Positions 18,155 through 26,783 of a stretch of 64,000 nt of DNA are shown piece after piece. Source of the DNA: Rothia sp. (in: high G+C Gram-positive bacteria) (GTDB lineage: Bacteria; Actinomycetota; Actinomycetes; Actinomycetales; Micrococcaceae); NCBI GenBank assembly GCA_030529845.1, contig JAUMWB010000003.1:335704-399703 (forward strand). The letters run 5' to 3'. The notes under the pieces are model-generated. The model saw nothing but the letters and a program-made list of their open reading frames with translations, was not told the origin of the DNA and made no database searches. A program made the position numbers and the translations under genes. Position 1 is the first letter of the stretch; each line of letters opens with the position of its first letter.

Positions 18155-18748
18155 ATGAGCACCATCGCCTTGCCCGAGTTTATGGCTCGTACTTCTTTGA
18201 AGAAGCCCCTTGATCAGGCTGCTACTTTTACTGTTCGCCACAGAGCCCAGCCTGCTATCTCGGCTGGAGCTATAAGGGAACCTCAATACCGCATTCGCTT
18301 TGCGGCTCCGGCTCCCACTAGCCCTACTTCTGCCCCGCGTAACGCTGGGCAGGCCGCAGTAGCGTCTGTGCCCACCCGCCAGGTGCGTGCTGACAGTGCG
18401 CCCCGTACCGCTGCTACTCAGCGCCAAAAAATTCGGCTCACTCGCCGCGGTCGTCTGGTCTTTAGAGGTCTGCCGCTACTTACCCTCCTAGCCCTGGTGG
18501 TACTCGGTGCCTTAACCTTTATAGCTCCGGGCGAAGCCAAGAGCGCTACTTTTGACCCGGTTGCTCCTGTCAGCCAGACTGTGACTGTGGTGCACGGTGA
18601 CACCCTTTGGTCGATCGCAACGGAGGTTGCGCCGGGTGAAGATAACCGCGACGTCATCAACCGTATTATGCAGATTAACGATCTCACCAGCGGCCAGCTG
18701 GTTCCCGGGCAGGTTCTTGAGGTTCCCGTCTACACCCAGACCCGGTAA
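18155..18748 (+). CDS. LysM-domain membrane protein, probable SOS-induced division inhibitor (ChiZ/DivS/YneA type)
   Basis: 197-aa protein with a basic, Ala/Pro/Thr-rich cytoplasmic N-terminal region, one membrane segment at about residues 108-130 (GLPLLTLLALVVLGALTFIA) and an extracellular LysM domain at the C terminus (VVHGDTLWSIATEV to LVPGQVLEVPV). Topology and position divergent from lexA match Mycobacterium ChiZ (Rv2719c), Corynebacterium DivS and Bacillus YneA, which delay division during DNA damage. Two LexA boxes lie directly upstream. ATG 18155 has CAGGAG 12 bases upstream. Division inhibition is inferred from context and architecture. Confidence 0.82.
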   Translation: MSTIALPEFMARTSLKKPLDQAATFTVRHRAQPAISAGAIREPQYRIRFAAPAPTSPTSAPRNAGQAAVASVPTRQVRADSAPRTAATQRQKIRLTRRGRLVFRGLPLLTLLALVVLGALTFIAPGEAKSATFDPVAPVSQTVTVVHGDTLWSIATEVAPGEDNRDVINRIMQINDLTSGQLVPGQVLEVPVYTQTR

Positions 18749-18810
18749 TGAAAGGTAACGGCCCTATGCCAGACTGCGAAACAAGAATGCAGGGCAAGGG
18801 TCTGGGTCGC

Positions 18811-18822
18811 TACACTAGGGGG
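18811..18822 (+). promoter_or_regulatory. -10 box TACACT for a leaderless hisC transcript
   Basis: TACACT (18811-18816) lies 6 bases before the GTG at 18823, where protein similarity places the HisC start. No Shine-Dalgarno sequence fits that GTG. This supports transcription starting at the start codon. Confidence 0.5.
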
Positions 18823-19932
18823 GTGACCGAAACTACCACAGCACTTGAAGCCCTACCCCTGCGCGATGATTTGCGGGGTCGTTCACCCTACGGCGCGCCC
18901 ATGATTGACGTTCCGGTAACGCTTAACGTTAACGAGAACACCCACCCCATGCCGCAAGAAGTCATCGAGGCCATTACGCGAGATGTGGCAGAGACTGCCG
19001 TAACCCTCAACCGCTACCCCGACCGCGAGTTCGATACCCTCAGGGCGGAGCTAGCAGACTACCTGGGTCACGGTCTGGCTCCCGAGAACATCTGGGCAGC
19101 CAACGGCTCCAATGAGATTCTCCAGCAGCTTATGCAGGTCTTTGGCGGGCCTGGCCGTTCGGTTATGAGCTTTGTGCCCACCTACTCCATGTACCCCCTG
19201 CTGGCAGACGGCACCAACACCGCCTTTATTGCCGGTACCCGCGCAGCCGACTACTCACTGAGCGCAGCATCGGCGGTTGAGCAAATTGAACAGCACAAGC
19301 CCTCGATCGTCATCCTCTGCTCACCCAACAACCCCACAGGCACAGGTCTAGGTTTAGATGTCATTGAGGCTGTCTACGATGCCGTTGCCGCCTATAACGG
19401 TATCGTCGTGGTTGACGAGGCCTACGCCGAGTTCGCCCAGGATCGCACCCAAAACGCCCTCACTCTGCTGCCCGGTCGCCCTAACCTGGTGGTGAGCCGC
19501 ACCATGAGTAAGGCCTTCGCTCTGGCCGGTGCCCGCCTGGGCTACTTTGCAGCTGCCCCTGCCGTGGCGGACGCCGTCCGCCTGGTCCGTCTGCCCTACC
19601 ACCTCTCAGCTGTCACCCAGGCAACCGCTATCGCCGCCCTGCGCCACCGCACCCAGCTGCTAGCTAACGTTGACGATATCCGCGCCCAGCGCGACCGCAT
19701 CGTAGAGCATCTGACCGGTTTAGGGCTAGAACCCGCTGTCTCAGACTCCAACTTCGTATTCTTCGGCGGCCTCAAAGATGAAAAAGCCGCCTGGGCCTAC
19801 CTGCTGGAGCGCGGCGTCCTTGTACGCGATAACGGCCTTCCCGGCTACCTGCGCGTCACCGCCGGAACTGAAGCCGAGACCAGCGCCTTCCTGGAACACC
19901 TCACCGACTACGTGCAGACCTTCGAACGATAA
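18823..19932 (+). CDS. hisC: Histidinol-phosphate aminotransferase
   Basis: PLP-dependent class I/II aminotransferase converting imidazole-acetol phosphate to histidinol phosphate. Seen are [12 protein letters not shown] and [14 protein letters not shown] near the N terminus, [23 protein letters not shown], and the PLP-Lys segment [17 protein letters not shown]. The frame opens earlier at an ATG at 18748 that overlaps the LysM stop, but that adds 25 residues foreign to the family. GTG 18823 gives [17 protein letters not shown], which fits known HisC N termini, and has a -10 box 6 bases upstream. The product is 369 aa. hisB follows after 53 bp. Confidence 0.93.
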   Translation: MTETTTALEALPLRDDLRGRSPYGAPMIDVPVTLNVNENTHPMPQEVIEAITRDVAETAVTLNRYPDREFDTLRAELADYLGHGLAPENIWAANGSNEILQQLMQVFGGPGRSVMSFVPTYSMYPLLADGTNTAFIAGTRAADYSLSAASAVEQIEQHKPSIVILCSPNNPTGTGLGLDVIEAVYDAVAAYNGIVVVDEAYAEFAQDRTQNALTLLPGRPNLVVSRTMSKAFALAGARLGYFAAAPAVADAVRLVRLPYHLSAVTQATAIAALRHRTQLLANVDDIRAQRDRIVEHLTGLGLEPAVSDSNFVFFGGLKDEKAAWAYLLERGVLVRDNGLPGYLRVTAGTEAETSAFLEHLTDYVQTFER

Positions 19933-19985
19933 GCGCCCCGCGCCCGTCCTCACACCGGCAAGAACCTTTAGAAAAAGAGATAGAC

Positions 19986-20618
19986 ATGGCAGTTCCCACC
20001 GAATCATCCACCGGCATCGGCCCCCGCATTGCAAAGATGGAGCGCACCACCAGCGAGTCCTCCGTCAGCGTCGAAATTAACCTGGACGGCACCGGCGTCT
20101 CTGACATCGACACCGGCGTTCCCTTCTATGACCACATGCTGACCGCCCTCTCCAAGCACTCCCTGATTGATATGACCATCAAGTGCTCCGGCGATACCCA
20201 CATCGATGTGCACCACACCGTTGAAGACACCGGCATCGTGCTCGGTGAGGTTCTCCGTCAGGCCCTGGGTGATAAGGCCGGTATCCGCCGTTTTGGCACC
20301 GCCACCGTGCCCCTCGATGAAGCACTTGCCTCAGCCGTAGTCGATATTTCAGGCCGCCCCTACCTGGTACACACCGGCGAACCCGAAGGCTTCGAATACC
20401 ACCTCATCGGCGGGCACTTCACCGGATCAATGGTGCGCCACGTCTTTGAGGCCTTTGCCTACCACGCCGGTATCTGCCTGCACATCACCCTGCTGGGCGG
20501 GCGCGACCCCCACCATATTGCCGAAGCCCAGTTCAAGGCCCTGGCCCGTGCCCTGCGTCAGGCGGTAGAGCCCGACCCTCGCCACGCCGGCATCCCCTCT
20601 ACCAAGGGAGCCCTCTAA
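19986..20618 (+). CDS. hisB: Imidazoleglycerol-phosphate dehydratase
   Basis: Manganese enzyme of the sixth step in histidine synthesis. The two metal-binding histidine clusters are present: [15 protein letters not shown] with [15 protein letters not shown], and [20 protein letters not shown] with [19 protein letters not shown]. At 210 aa it is the monofunctional dehydratase, without the phosphatase domain of enterobacterial HisB. The TAA stop overlaps the hisH ATG by one base (TAATG), so translation is coupled. Confidence 0.97.
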   Translation: MAVPTESSTGIGPRIAKMERTTSESSVSVEINLDGTGVSDIDTGVPFYDHMLTALSKHSLIDMTIKCSGDTHIDVHHTVEDTGIVLGEVLRQALGDKAGIRRFGTATVPLDEALASAVVDISGRPYLVHTGEPEGFEYHLIGGHFTGSMVRHVFEAFAYHAGICLHITLLGGRDPHHIAEAQFKALARALRQAVEPDPRHAGIPSTKGAL

Positions 20619-21292
20619 TGACTGAAACCCGTCAACCGACCGTCACCGTTCTCGATTACGGGGCAGGGAACGTGCGCTCAGCCGTCCGCGCCCTTGAAGA
20701 AGCGGGAGCGCGTGTTGTGCTTTCCCGCAAGGAGTCAGATGTCCTGGGTGCCGATGGCCTGGTTGTGCCCGGCGTGGGTGCTTTCAAAGCCGTCATGGAT
20801 GGCCTGAAAGAAGCAGATGCTATCCGCATGATTGGCAGGCGCGTTGCGGGCGGACGCCCCGTGCTTGGCATCTGCGTGGGTCTGCAGGTTATGTTCGACA
20901 AGGGTGTTGAACACGGAGTTGAAGCAGACGGGCTGGGTGAGTGGCCCGGCACCGTTGAAAAGCTCAAGGCTGAAGTTGTACCCCACATGGGGTGGAACAC
21001 CGTCCGCGTCCCCGAAGGCTCCAAGCTCTTTGCCGGTATTGAGAACGAACGCTTCTACTTCGTGCACTCCTACGGTGTGCAGGAGTGGACCTTCGACCAG
21101 AACAACGAAGCGATGTTCCCGCCCCAGGTTACCTGGGCCAACCACGGGGGCGACTTCATCGCCGCTGTAGAAAACGGGCCGCTGGCGGCTACCCAGTTCC
21201 ACCCCGAAAAGTCGGGTGAAGCGGGCATTCGCTTGCTCAAGAACTGGATTGACTCCCTGCCGGTGACCGGACGCCTGGACGGGGGCCAGTAG
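20618..21292 (+). CDS. hisH: Imidazole glycerol phosphate synthase, glutaminase subunit
   Basis: Class I glutamine amidotransferase subunit that feeds ammonia to HisF. The catalytic Cys is in [11 protein letters not shown], and the His-Glu pair is in [28 protein letters not shown] is the typical start. The 224-aa length is normal. hisF is not in this window. It begins by overlapping hisB and is followed 2 bases after its stop by a 56-aa membrane protein gene. Confidence 0.96.
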   Translation: MTETRQPTVTVLDYGAGNVRSAVRALEEAGARVVLSRKESDVLGADGLVVPGVGAFKAVMDGLKEADAIRMIGRRVAGGRPVLGICVGLQVMFDKGVEHGVEADGLGEWPGTVEKLKAEVVPHMGWNTVRVPEGSKLFAGIENERFYFVHSYGVQEWTFDQNNEAMFPPQVTWANHGGDFIAAVENGPLAATQFHPEKSGEAGIRLLKNWIDSLPVTGRLDGGQ

Positions 21293-21294
21293 CG

Positions 21295-21465
21295 ATGTCT
21301 GCAACAACGTCCGGTCTGCTATTGATGACCGTGGGCATGATGTTCATTGGCGGAGCCTACTCCTTTTACAAGCAGAAAATTACCTGGGTAGCCCAGTTGG
21401 TTCTGCTCCTAGTGGGTCTTGCTTTTGCCGGCTACGGCCTGTATGTGGTCATGAACTACAGCTAG
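21295..21465 (+). CDS. Small hydrophobic membrane protein (56 aa) in the his operon
   Basis: Short open frame MSATTSGLLLMTVGMMFIG..., ending ...GYGLYVVMNYS, between hisH and priA. Two hydrophobic helices (about residues 7-20 and 30-52) are separated by a short basic loop with YSFYKQKIT. The ATG lies 2 bases after the hisH stop and the purine-rich GGGGGCCAG before it can act as ribosome site. Codon use (GTG, CTG, GCC rich) matches its neighbours. A small membrane protein at this location may be conserved in relatives; function unknown. Confidence 0.65.
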   Translation: MSATTSGLLLMTVGMMFIGGAYSFYKQKITWVAQLVLLLVGLAFAGYGLYVVMNYS

Positions 21466-21535
21466 GCAGCCAGCAGCGCATACCTAGCCCCTTCTAAAAA
21501 CTTCACTCTTACCCCATACTCCCAAGGAGAGAATA

Positions 21536-22267
21536 ATGATTGATCGCCTCGAACTGCTGCCGGCAGTTGACGTAGCCAACGGCCAGGCAGTGCGCCTGGT
21601 GCAGGGCGAAGCCGGCTCTGAAACTAACTACGGTTCCCCTGTCGAAGCTGCTCTGGAATGGCAGAACGCTGGTGCTGAGTGGCTGCACCTGGTCGATCTC
21701 GATGCGGCCTTTGGTCGCGGCGATAACATCGCAATTCTGACCGAGGTAGCCCAGGAACTCTCCATCAAAATTGAGATGTCAGGCGGCATCCGTGACGATG
21801 AGTCACTGGAACGCGCCCTGTCCCTGAACCCAGCCCGCATCAACCTGGGCACCGCTGCCCTGGAAAACCCCGAGTGGACCCGCAAAGTGATTGCCGAGCA
21901 CGGCGATATCATCGCCGTTGGTCTGGATATACGCGGGGAAACCCTGGCAGCCCGTGGCTGGACCAAGGAAGGCGGCAACCTTTGGGAGGTGCTCGACCGC
22001 CTGAACGAGGACGGCTGCGCCCGCTATGTGGTTACCGACGTCACCAAGGACGGCACCCTGCAGGGACCTAACCTGGAACTTTTGCGCAAGGTCGCAGAGC
22101 GCACCGACAAGCCCGTGGTTGCCTCCGGCGGTATCGCCACCCTCGATGACATCGCAGCCTTGCGTACCATGGTTCCCCACGGCGTTGAAGGCGCTATCAC
22201 CGGTAAGGCTCTCTACGCCGGTAAGTTCACCTTGGCTCAGGCCCTCGACGTTGCAGGTCGCCCCTAG
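21536..22267 (+). CDS. priA: Bifunctional phosphoribosyl isomerase A (HisA/TrpF)
   Basis: TIM-barrel isomerase acting on ProFAR in histidine synthesis and, in Actinobacteria lacking trpF, on PRA in tryptophan synthesis. Catalytic Asp residues are in [18 protein letters not shown] and [18 protein letters not shown]; phosphate loops are [10 protein letters not shown] and [11 protein letters not shown]. It is 243 aa. The AAGGAG site precedes ATG 21536. The TAG stop overlaps the next GTG by one base. Dual activity is a family inference for Actinobacteria. Confidence 0.94.
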   Translation: MIDRLELLPAVDVANGQAVRLVQGEAGSETNYGSPVEAALEWQNAGAEWLHLVDLDAAFGRGDNIAILTEVAQELSIKIEMSGGIRDDESLERALSLNPARINLGTAALENPEWTRKVIAEHGDIIAVGLDIRGETLAARGWTKEGGNLWEVLDRLNEDGCARYVVTDVTKDGTLQGPNLELLRKVAERTDKPVVASGGIATLDDIAALRTMVPHGVEGAITGKALYAGKFTLAQALDVAGRP

Positions 22268-23187
22268 TGACAGACTTTTCAGATCGCGTGCACCGCGCCC
22301 ATACCCACGGGCACGGCAACCCCGGTAATCCCAGCGCACCCCGCCGGGAGCTACCTGCACATATCGCTGCTCAGCTGGCGTCCGCCGGTCAAAAAACCGA
22401 TACCGGCGGGCAGCCCTGGGAAGGGCGCAACCTGGGGGAAGGTACCAGCCACACCCACCAGTTCCCCGGCGACGACGGAAAAACTGATCCCGCCCTGCTC
22501 AAAGTTCTTGAGGCTTTCAAAGCCGGTGAGGTCGATGAGGTTGCCGTGGTTGATGCCCTGCGCTCGGTACGCATTTTCGCACCCGTGGTGGCTCAACTAT
22601 CGCAGGCAGAAATTACTGAGCAGGGGCTAGTCTCAGACAAAGAATCGGATATGGCCTTGGTGAGTATTCAGGCTCCGGACGGACGCCGTGCCCTGCCGGT
22701 CTTCACCAACGTGGACGCGCTCACCGCCTGGCACGACCTAGCCCGCCCGGTTGCCGCTGACATGCGTAAAACCGCCCTGTCAGCCGTAGAAGATGATAAC
22801 CAGCTCATCGTGGTAGACCCGGGGGCTGACCTCACCTTCGTACTGCGCCGCCCCGCCTTCTGGGCTATTGCCAAGGGCGAAGAATGGGTGCCCTCCTACC
22901 GTAACCAGCAGGTTGCCCAGGAACTCAGCAACATTGCTGCGCCCCTGTCAGCCGTTGTCGCGGTTGAGGCAGGCCCCGGCACCGGGGTCTACTCGCAAAC
23001 TGCGAGCGGACGCGTGCTCGCAGGCGGCGGGCACGGGCCAGAACTTAAGATTATGCTCAAGCTCCGGCCCGGCCTTACTCAGGAACAGGTCAACCAGACC
23101 GTGCACACCTTCCAGCAGGGGCTTGCCCTCAACCGGGTTATCGCCGAGCAGGCTGACTCTGTACAGATTGCCCTGGCGTCGGCTTAG
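22267..23187 (+). CDS. SseB-family protein
   Basis: 306-aa soluble protein. The N-terminal 70 residues are His/Gly/Pro-rich (HRAHTHGHGNPGNPS). The rest resembles the SseB N-terminal domain common in Actinobacteria, with the LPVFTNVDALTAWHDLARP signature and a following IVVDPGADLTFVLRRP. Function unknown. It is translationally coupled to priA by a TAGTG overlap and converges on the DUF1844 gene with stop codons overlapping by 3 bases. The priA-sseB-DUF1844-infC order is typical of Micrococcaceae relatives as far as I can recall. Confidence 0.72.
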   Translation: MTDFSDRVHRAHTHGHGNPGNPSAPRRELPAHIAAQLASAGQKTDTGGQPWEGRNLGEGTSHTHQFPGDDGKTDPALLKVLEAFKAGEVDEVAVVDALRSVRIFAPVVAQLSQAEITEQGLVSDKESDMALVSIQAPDGRRALPVFTNVDALTAWHDLARPVAADMRKTALSAVEDDNQLIVVDPGADLTFVLRRPAFWAIAKGEEWVPSYRNQQVAQELSNIAAPLSAVVAVEAGPGTGVYSQTASGRVLAGGGHGPELKIMLKLRPGLTQEQVNQTVHTFQQGLALNRVIAEQADSVQIALASA

Positions 23188-23603
23188 AAGACCGGCCCGG
23201 TGAATTTTTCGCCGGGGCCCTTGCCGGGGGCGTCCGGGTAGGGGGACGCCTCGCGGAAGGCAAGCTGGAGGGAGCGTAGACCGTCACGCAAGGGAGCGGC
23301 ATGCTGGGAGCCAATTTCGGGGGCCGCTGCGGTGACAAAACCGGCGAGGGCTGTGATGAGCTTGCGGGCCTCGTCCAGATCCTTGAGATCTTCGGCATTC
23401 TCTTCTGCTGCCAGGCCGCACTTAACGGCGGCTGCACTCATGAGGTGAACAGCGGCAGTGGTGATGACCTCAACAGCGGGCACTTCAGCGATATCACGCA
23501 TCTGTGCGTTGACTTCTTCGACCTGCTCAGCGGTTAGGCCCTCAGGTAGCTGGGGGTCCTGCTCAGAGGACTCTTCAAAACGGTAGCTAGTTTCGTTGCT
23601 CAT
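23184..23603 (-). CDS. DUF1844 family protein
   Basis: 139-aa protein of unknown function. The family core is AAVHLMSAAAVKCGLA followed by a DLDEARKLITALAGFV helix and the LRDGLRSLQLAFREAS tail. The N terminus is acidic (SSEQDPQLPEGLTAEQVEEV). DUF1844 genes often lie next to infC in Actinobacteria, as here, but on the opposite strand. ATG 23603 start. The 3' part includes an inverted pair of the GGACGC motif (23229-23247). Confidence 0.8.
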   Translation of the reverse strand: MSNETSYRFEESSEQDPQLPEGLTAEQVEEVNAQMRDIAEVPAVEVITTAAVHLMSAAAVKCGLAAEENAEDLKDLDEARKLITALAGFVTAAAPEIGSQHAAPLRDGLRSLQLAFREASPYPDAPGKGPGEKFTGPVF

Positions 23604-23970
23604 GGTTACTAGAATCTCATACCAACCCCACCGAACGTGAATCGCCCGTCACATTGACCCCGCCTACCGTCGTCCGCCCCAAGAAAAACCCCGAAAACCC
23701 TTGAAAAACCGCGCCTTACCCAGTAATGTTAAGAGCTGTTTGCAAGTGGAACCCAGGTTCCCACCCGCAGCCGCCAGATATGGCGACCGGGTCAGCACCC
23801 GCAGCCTCCCTCTGGGAAGCAAATGGGTAGCAACGCCGCCTGCCGGCGTCCGCTCCCTCAAGCGCGGGTAGGTAACTGAAGCCTCCGCTTGCTAGCCGCA
23901 ACCGGGGGCTTTTTCGCCCCCACAGAAATTCACGGGGGACACCCCCACCACAAGCAACAGGAGCTTTGTC
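23604..23970 (+). promoter_or_regulatory. Long 5' region of the infC-rpmI-rplT operon
   Basis: Gene-free stretch of 367 bp before infC. It holds GC-rich segments able to fold, including CGCCGCCTGCCGGCG at 23835-23848 and GGGGGC-TTTTTC-GCCCCC at 23912-23930. One copy of the GGCGTCCGC 9-mer is at 23845-23853. Such leaders of the IF3 operon often carry regulation (autogenous control is known in several bacteria). The role here is inferred only from length and structure. Confidence 0.4.
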
Positions 23971-24621
23971 ATTAGCGATCCACGCATCAACGACCGCATT
24001 CGCGTTCCGGAAGTTCGACTCGTCGGCCCCGGCGGTGAACAGGTCGGTATTGTCCGCGTAGAAGATGCACTGCGTCTTGCTCAGGAGTCTGACCTTGACC
24101 TGGTTGAGGTTGCCCCTAACGCTAAGCCGCCTGTGTGCAAGCTTATGGACTTCGGCAAGTACAAGTACGAAGCCGCAGTCAAGGCACGTGAATCTCGAAA
24201 GAAGCAGGTCAATGCTTCTTTGAAGGAAATCCGTTTCCGCCTCAAGATTGATACCCATGACTACGAAACCAAGGTCGGGCACGCACGTCGTTTCCTGGCT
24301 GGCGGTGACAAGGTCAAGGCTATGATTCAGTTCCGTGGTCGTGAACAGCAGCGCCCCGAGATGGGTGTGCGACTGCTTGAACGCATGGCGAACGACCTGA
24401 CCGAGGTTGGCACCGTAGAGTCCAACCCTCGCGTTGACGGTCGCAACATGGTGATGGTTCTTGCCCCGCTGCGCGGCAAGCAGGAAGCCCGCCGTGAGAG
24501 CCAGAAGTCAGGTGGCCGCAAGGGTCGCGAACGCGTCAACACCACCGAGGCAACCCCTGTGACCAACTCCCTGGCAGATGCAATGCCCGAGGAGCTCAAG
24601 GCACAGGCGTCAGCCGAATAG
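23971..24621 (+). CDS. infC: Translation initiation factor IF-3 (AUU start codon)
   Basis: IF3 blocks premature subunit joining and checks the start codon. The reading frame contains family sequence from [20 protein letters not shown] onward, well upstream of the first ATG at 24133, so the real start is the ATT at 23971. AGGAG ends 7 bases before it. An AUU start is the known device by which IF3 represses its own synthesis in Escherichia coli. The N domain ends near [12 protein letters not shown], followed by the linker and C domain ([18 protein letters not shown]). A C-terminal basic/Ala-rich tail brings it to 216 aa. Confidence 0.95.
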   Translation: MSDPRINDRIRVPEVRLVGPGGEQVGIVRVEDALRLAQESDLDLVEVAPNAKPPVCKLMDFGKYKYEAAVKARESRKKQVNASLKEIRFRLKIDTHDYETKVGHARRFLAGGDKVKAMIQFRGREQQRPEMGVRLLERMANDLTEVGTVESNPRVDGRNMVMVLAPLRGKQEARRESQKSGGRKGRERVNTTEATPVTNSLADAMPEELKAQASAE

Positions 24622-24685
24622 GAGCTGTTTAGACAACCAGGCGCGGGCTCGTGTAGGGTTTCGTGCTTGGTCGTCGTTCGCTTAC

Positions 24686-24757
24686 CGCCGTTTTTATTGA
24701 GAAATAAAGGCGATGGTGGGCGGGCAGAACACCCTTAAAACTTCCCCGCCCGCCGGG
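24686..24757 (+). promoter_or_regulatory. Structured infC-rpmI intergenic RNA (candidate r-protein leader)
   Basis: Two successive hairpins: CGCC...TTTATT-gaga-AATAAA-GGCG (24686-24712), then GGGCGGG/CCCGCCC arms (24718-24755). They lie in the 203-bp gap between infC and rpmI. In other phyla the leader before rpmI/rplT binds L20 for feedback control; a similar role here is a guess from position. Confidence 0.35.
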
Positions 24758-24824
24758 GTCGTTGAGTTTTTCAGTTCCTCACCCTGTAACCGGGGCGAGG
24801 GTAGAACGTAAGGAGAATCGGCTC

Positions 24825-25019
24825 ATGCCGAAGCAGAAGACCCACTCTGGTGCTAAGAAGCGCTTCAAGCTCACCGGTACTGGCAAGGTTAAGCGCCAGC
24901 AGGCCAACCGCCGCCACTACCTGGAGCACAAGTCATCCCGTCTGACCCGTCGTCTGGCATCTGACCAGATCGTAACCGGCGGCCAGGCTAAGGTCATCAA
25001 GAAGATGCTGGGCAAGTAA
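24825..25019 (+). CDS. rpmI: 50S ribosomal protein L35
   Basis: 64-aa basic ribosomal protein with the L35 pattern [20 protein letters not shown], then [16 protein letters not shown] and a KVIKKMLGK tail. ATG 24825 has AAGGAG 9 bases upstream; a frame extension to 24762 is not L35-like. rplT follows after 114 bp. Confidence 0.98.
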   Translation: MPKQKTHSGAKKRFKLTGTGKVKRQQANRRHYLEHKSSRLTRRLASDQIVTGGQAKVIKKMLGK

Positions 25020-25133
25020 GCTCCTTCTTTTTGAAGCTTCGCCCCTAGTGGGCGCACCAAAAGTAGATATTTTCTCTCCTGCACCAGCGCTAGATTTTTA
25101 GCTGGGTAGGACACAAGACGTTAGGAGACACAC

Positions 25134-25517
25134 GTGGCACGTGTGAAGCGCGCGGTTAACGCGCACAAGAAGCGCCGAGTAATCCTTGATCGTGCATCAG
25201 GCTACCGTGGCCAGCGTTCACGCCTTTACCGTAAGGCTAAGGAACAGGTCACTCACTCACTGGTATACAGCTACGACCACCGTCGTAAGAAGAAGGGCGA
25301 CTTCCGTCGTCTCTGGATCCAGCGTATCAACGCAGCTGCACGCGCTGAGGGCCTGACCTACAACCGTTTCATCCAGGGCCTGAAGGCTGCTGAGGTTGAG
25401 GTTGACCGTCGTATGCTGGCTGAGCTGGCTGTTAACGAGCCTGCTGCTTTCTCAGCTCTGGTTGAAATCGCTAAGAACAACCTGCCTGAGGACACTTCAG
25501 CTCCCAAGGCTGCCTAA
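25134..25517 (+). CDS. rplT: 50S ribosomal protein L20
   Basis: 127-aa L20, needed for early 50S assembly. Family sequence is continuous: [40 protein letters not shown] and [20 protein letters not shown]. Start is GTG 25134, with TTAGGAG 9 bases upstream. In related genomes a TrmH-type RNA methyltransferase and pheST follow closely; here 8.3 kb of other DNA intervenes. Confidence 0.98.
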   Translation: MARVKRAVNAHKKRRVILDRASGYRGQRSRLYRKAKEQVTHSLVYSYDHRRKKKGDFRRLWIQRINAAARAEGLTYNRFIQGLKAAEVEVDRRMLAELAVNEPAAFSALVEIAKNNLPEDTSAPKAA

Positions 25518-25537
25518 GTCTTTTTAGGTTTGTCTTT

Positions 25538-25625
25538 CCCCACCTAAGTGGTGGGGTGCGGACGCCGCCTCCCACTTTCCTGCCACCGGGCAGGGCAGTG
25601 AGGGGCGGCGTCCTCTTTGTTGCGA
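25538..25625 (+). terminator. Tandem hairpins ending the infC-rpmI-rplT operon
   Basis: First a CCCCAC-ctaa-GTGGTGGGG hairpin (25538-25556), then a larger stem GGACGCCGCC / GGCGGCGTCC (25560-25618) followed by TCTTTGTT. The second stem is built from an inverted pair of the GGACGCC motif that is frequent in this window. Confidence 0.7.
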
Positions 25626-25828
25626 TCTTACTGGGGCTTGGAGCGCCGGGCCGGGACGCCGGGCTTGGGCTGGGTCGTTGGAGCGCCCACCAGACTCTCG
25701 CGGTGTCTACGCTTTTGATGGGCACAGCGAGAGTTTGGTGGACAGTCCCGCTGTGACGGGTGGGCACTACTAGGTAAAGGCAGCAAAAGAAATAGGCAGA
25801 GGCCTTCCGGGCGTAAATTTTTGGGTGG

Positions 25829-25883
25829 AGAAAAGCCCACCCTGCTTCCGTCCTGGTGCGGACGGCGGTGGGGTGGGCTTTTT
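25829..25883. terminator. Bidirectional terminator before nitroreductase 3' end
   Basis: AAAAGCCCACCC / GGGTGGGCTTTTT stem with about 28 bases of loop. T-run on plus and on minus strands. It fits termination of the minus-strand nitroreductase gene, whose stop is at 25918. Confidence 0.75.
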
Positions 25884-25917
25884 GCGCTACCTGAAGTGTG
25901 CGGTGGGGTGGGTTTTG

Positions 25918-26583
25918 CTACTCAACCCAGGTGATGACCTCTTCTGCGGGCTTGCGGGTTTGGGGCCAGGGGAGTTCTTCGGTGCGGTAGCCAAGGGCCA
26001 GCATGGTGACGATGCCTTCGGTTTCGGGGTCGATGATGCCGTGGTCGGCTAGCAGGTCGTTGGCTTTTTCGGCGTTGAAGCCTTCGATGGGGCAGGAGTC
26101 GATACCGATGAGGGCGGCGGCGGTCATCATGTTGCCCAAAGCGATGTAGGTTTGCTTGGCGGACCAATCGAAGAGGGCGCGCTCGTCGGTGAGCCCCATG
26201 TCGTTGACCTGGAAGCTCTTGTAAGTTTCGAGGGCTTTGGCGTGGTCTTCGGGGGAGAGATTGCGGGAGGCGAGTGAGGCCTGCATGTGGGGGCCGTCGT
26301 GCTGCATGTTGCGCTTGGCTAGGAGCAGGACGAAGTGGCTTGCACCGCCGAGCTGGCGGGCAGCTCCCCAGCTGAAGGGTTTGAGGGCTTCGCGGATCTC
26401 TGGGTTTTGCAGGACGACGAACCGCCAGCCTTGGGCGCCGACGGAGCTGGGGGAGAGGCGGGCGGTTTCGAGGATGTAGGTGATGTCGTCGTCGCTGATT
26501 TTCTTCTCGGGGTCGAAGAACTTGATGGCGCGGCGGCGCTGGGCGGCGTCGAGGACGAGCTGCTTGATGGCTTGGATCTGCAT
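25918..26583 (-). CDS. Nitroreductase family protein (NAD(P)H-dependent, FMN)
   Basis: 221-aa FMN flavoprotein of the NfsB/nitroreductase fold. RRAIKFFDPEKKISDDDI and LSPSSVGAQGWRFVVLQNP form the FMN-binding N-terminal region, MMTAAALIGIDSCPIEGFN the typical middle, and TMLALGYRTE the C-terminal FMN contact. It probably reduces quinones or nitro compounds; physiological substrate unknown. GC content is like the core genome, unlike the operon that follows. The start ATG 26583 has a weak GAAAG ribosome site. Confidence 0.85.
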   Translation of the reverse strand: MQIQAIKQLVLDAAQRRRAIKFFDPEKKISDDDITYILETARLSPSSVGAQGWRFVVLQNPEIREALKPFSWGAARQLGGASHFVLLLAKRNMQHDGPHMQASLASRNLSPEDHAKALETYKSFQVNDMGLTDERALFDWSAKQTYIALGNMMTAAALIGIDSCPIEGFNAEKANDLLADHGIIDPETEGIVTMLALGYRTEELPWPQTRKPAEEVITWVE

Positions 26584-26783
26584 GGGCTGTAACTTTCGTG
26601 ATGGGCAGAGGATTGCTTCAGGAGTAACAAGCAGGGGAGCGAGATTATTCCGGGAAAAATGAGAGGCAAAGAAGTATAGATATAGTGGGCCAATGGTTGT
26701 CTGAATGCTCTAGGGTGTTAACCACCAAATATTATCTACATAATAATCTGCCGGATAAAATATTTTTCTTACTAAAAAATCTA

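Larger units (their letters stand above)
25518..25917. other. 400-bp intergenic region with several palindromes
   Basis: No supported gene. From left to right: the rplT terminators, a 15-bp inverted repeat CCACCAGACTCTCGC / GCGAGAGTTTGGTGG (25687-25741, one mismatch, 25-base loop), a direct repeat of TTGGAGCGCC (25636 and 25679), and a bidirectional terminator at 25829-25883. The inverted repeat resembles a miniature element or structured RNA, but there is no transposase and no target duplication that I can see. Confidence 0.5.

Noticed and set aside
18748-18822. ATG 18748 as hisC start coupled to the LysM stop
   Set aside because: The added 25 residues do not resemble HisC N termini, and a -10 box sits just before GTG 18823.
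25518-25917. Possible insertion sequence with terminal inverted repeats
   Set aside because: No transposase frame, no target duplication, and the interior is only 25 bases between arms.
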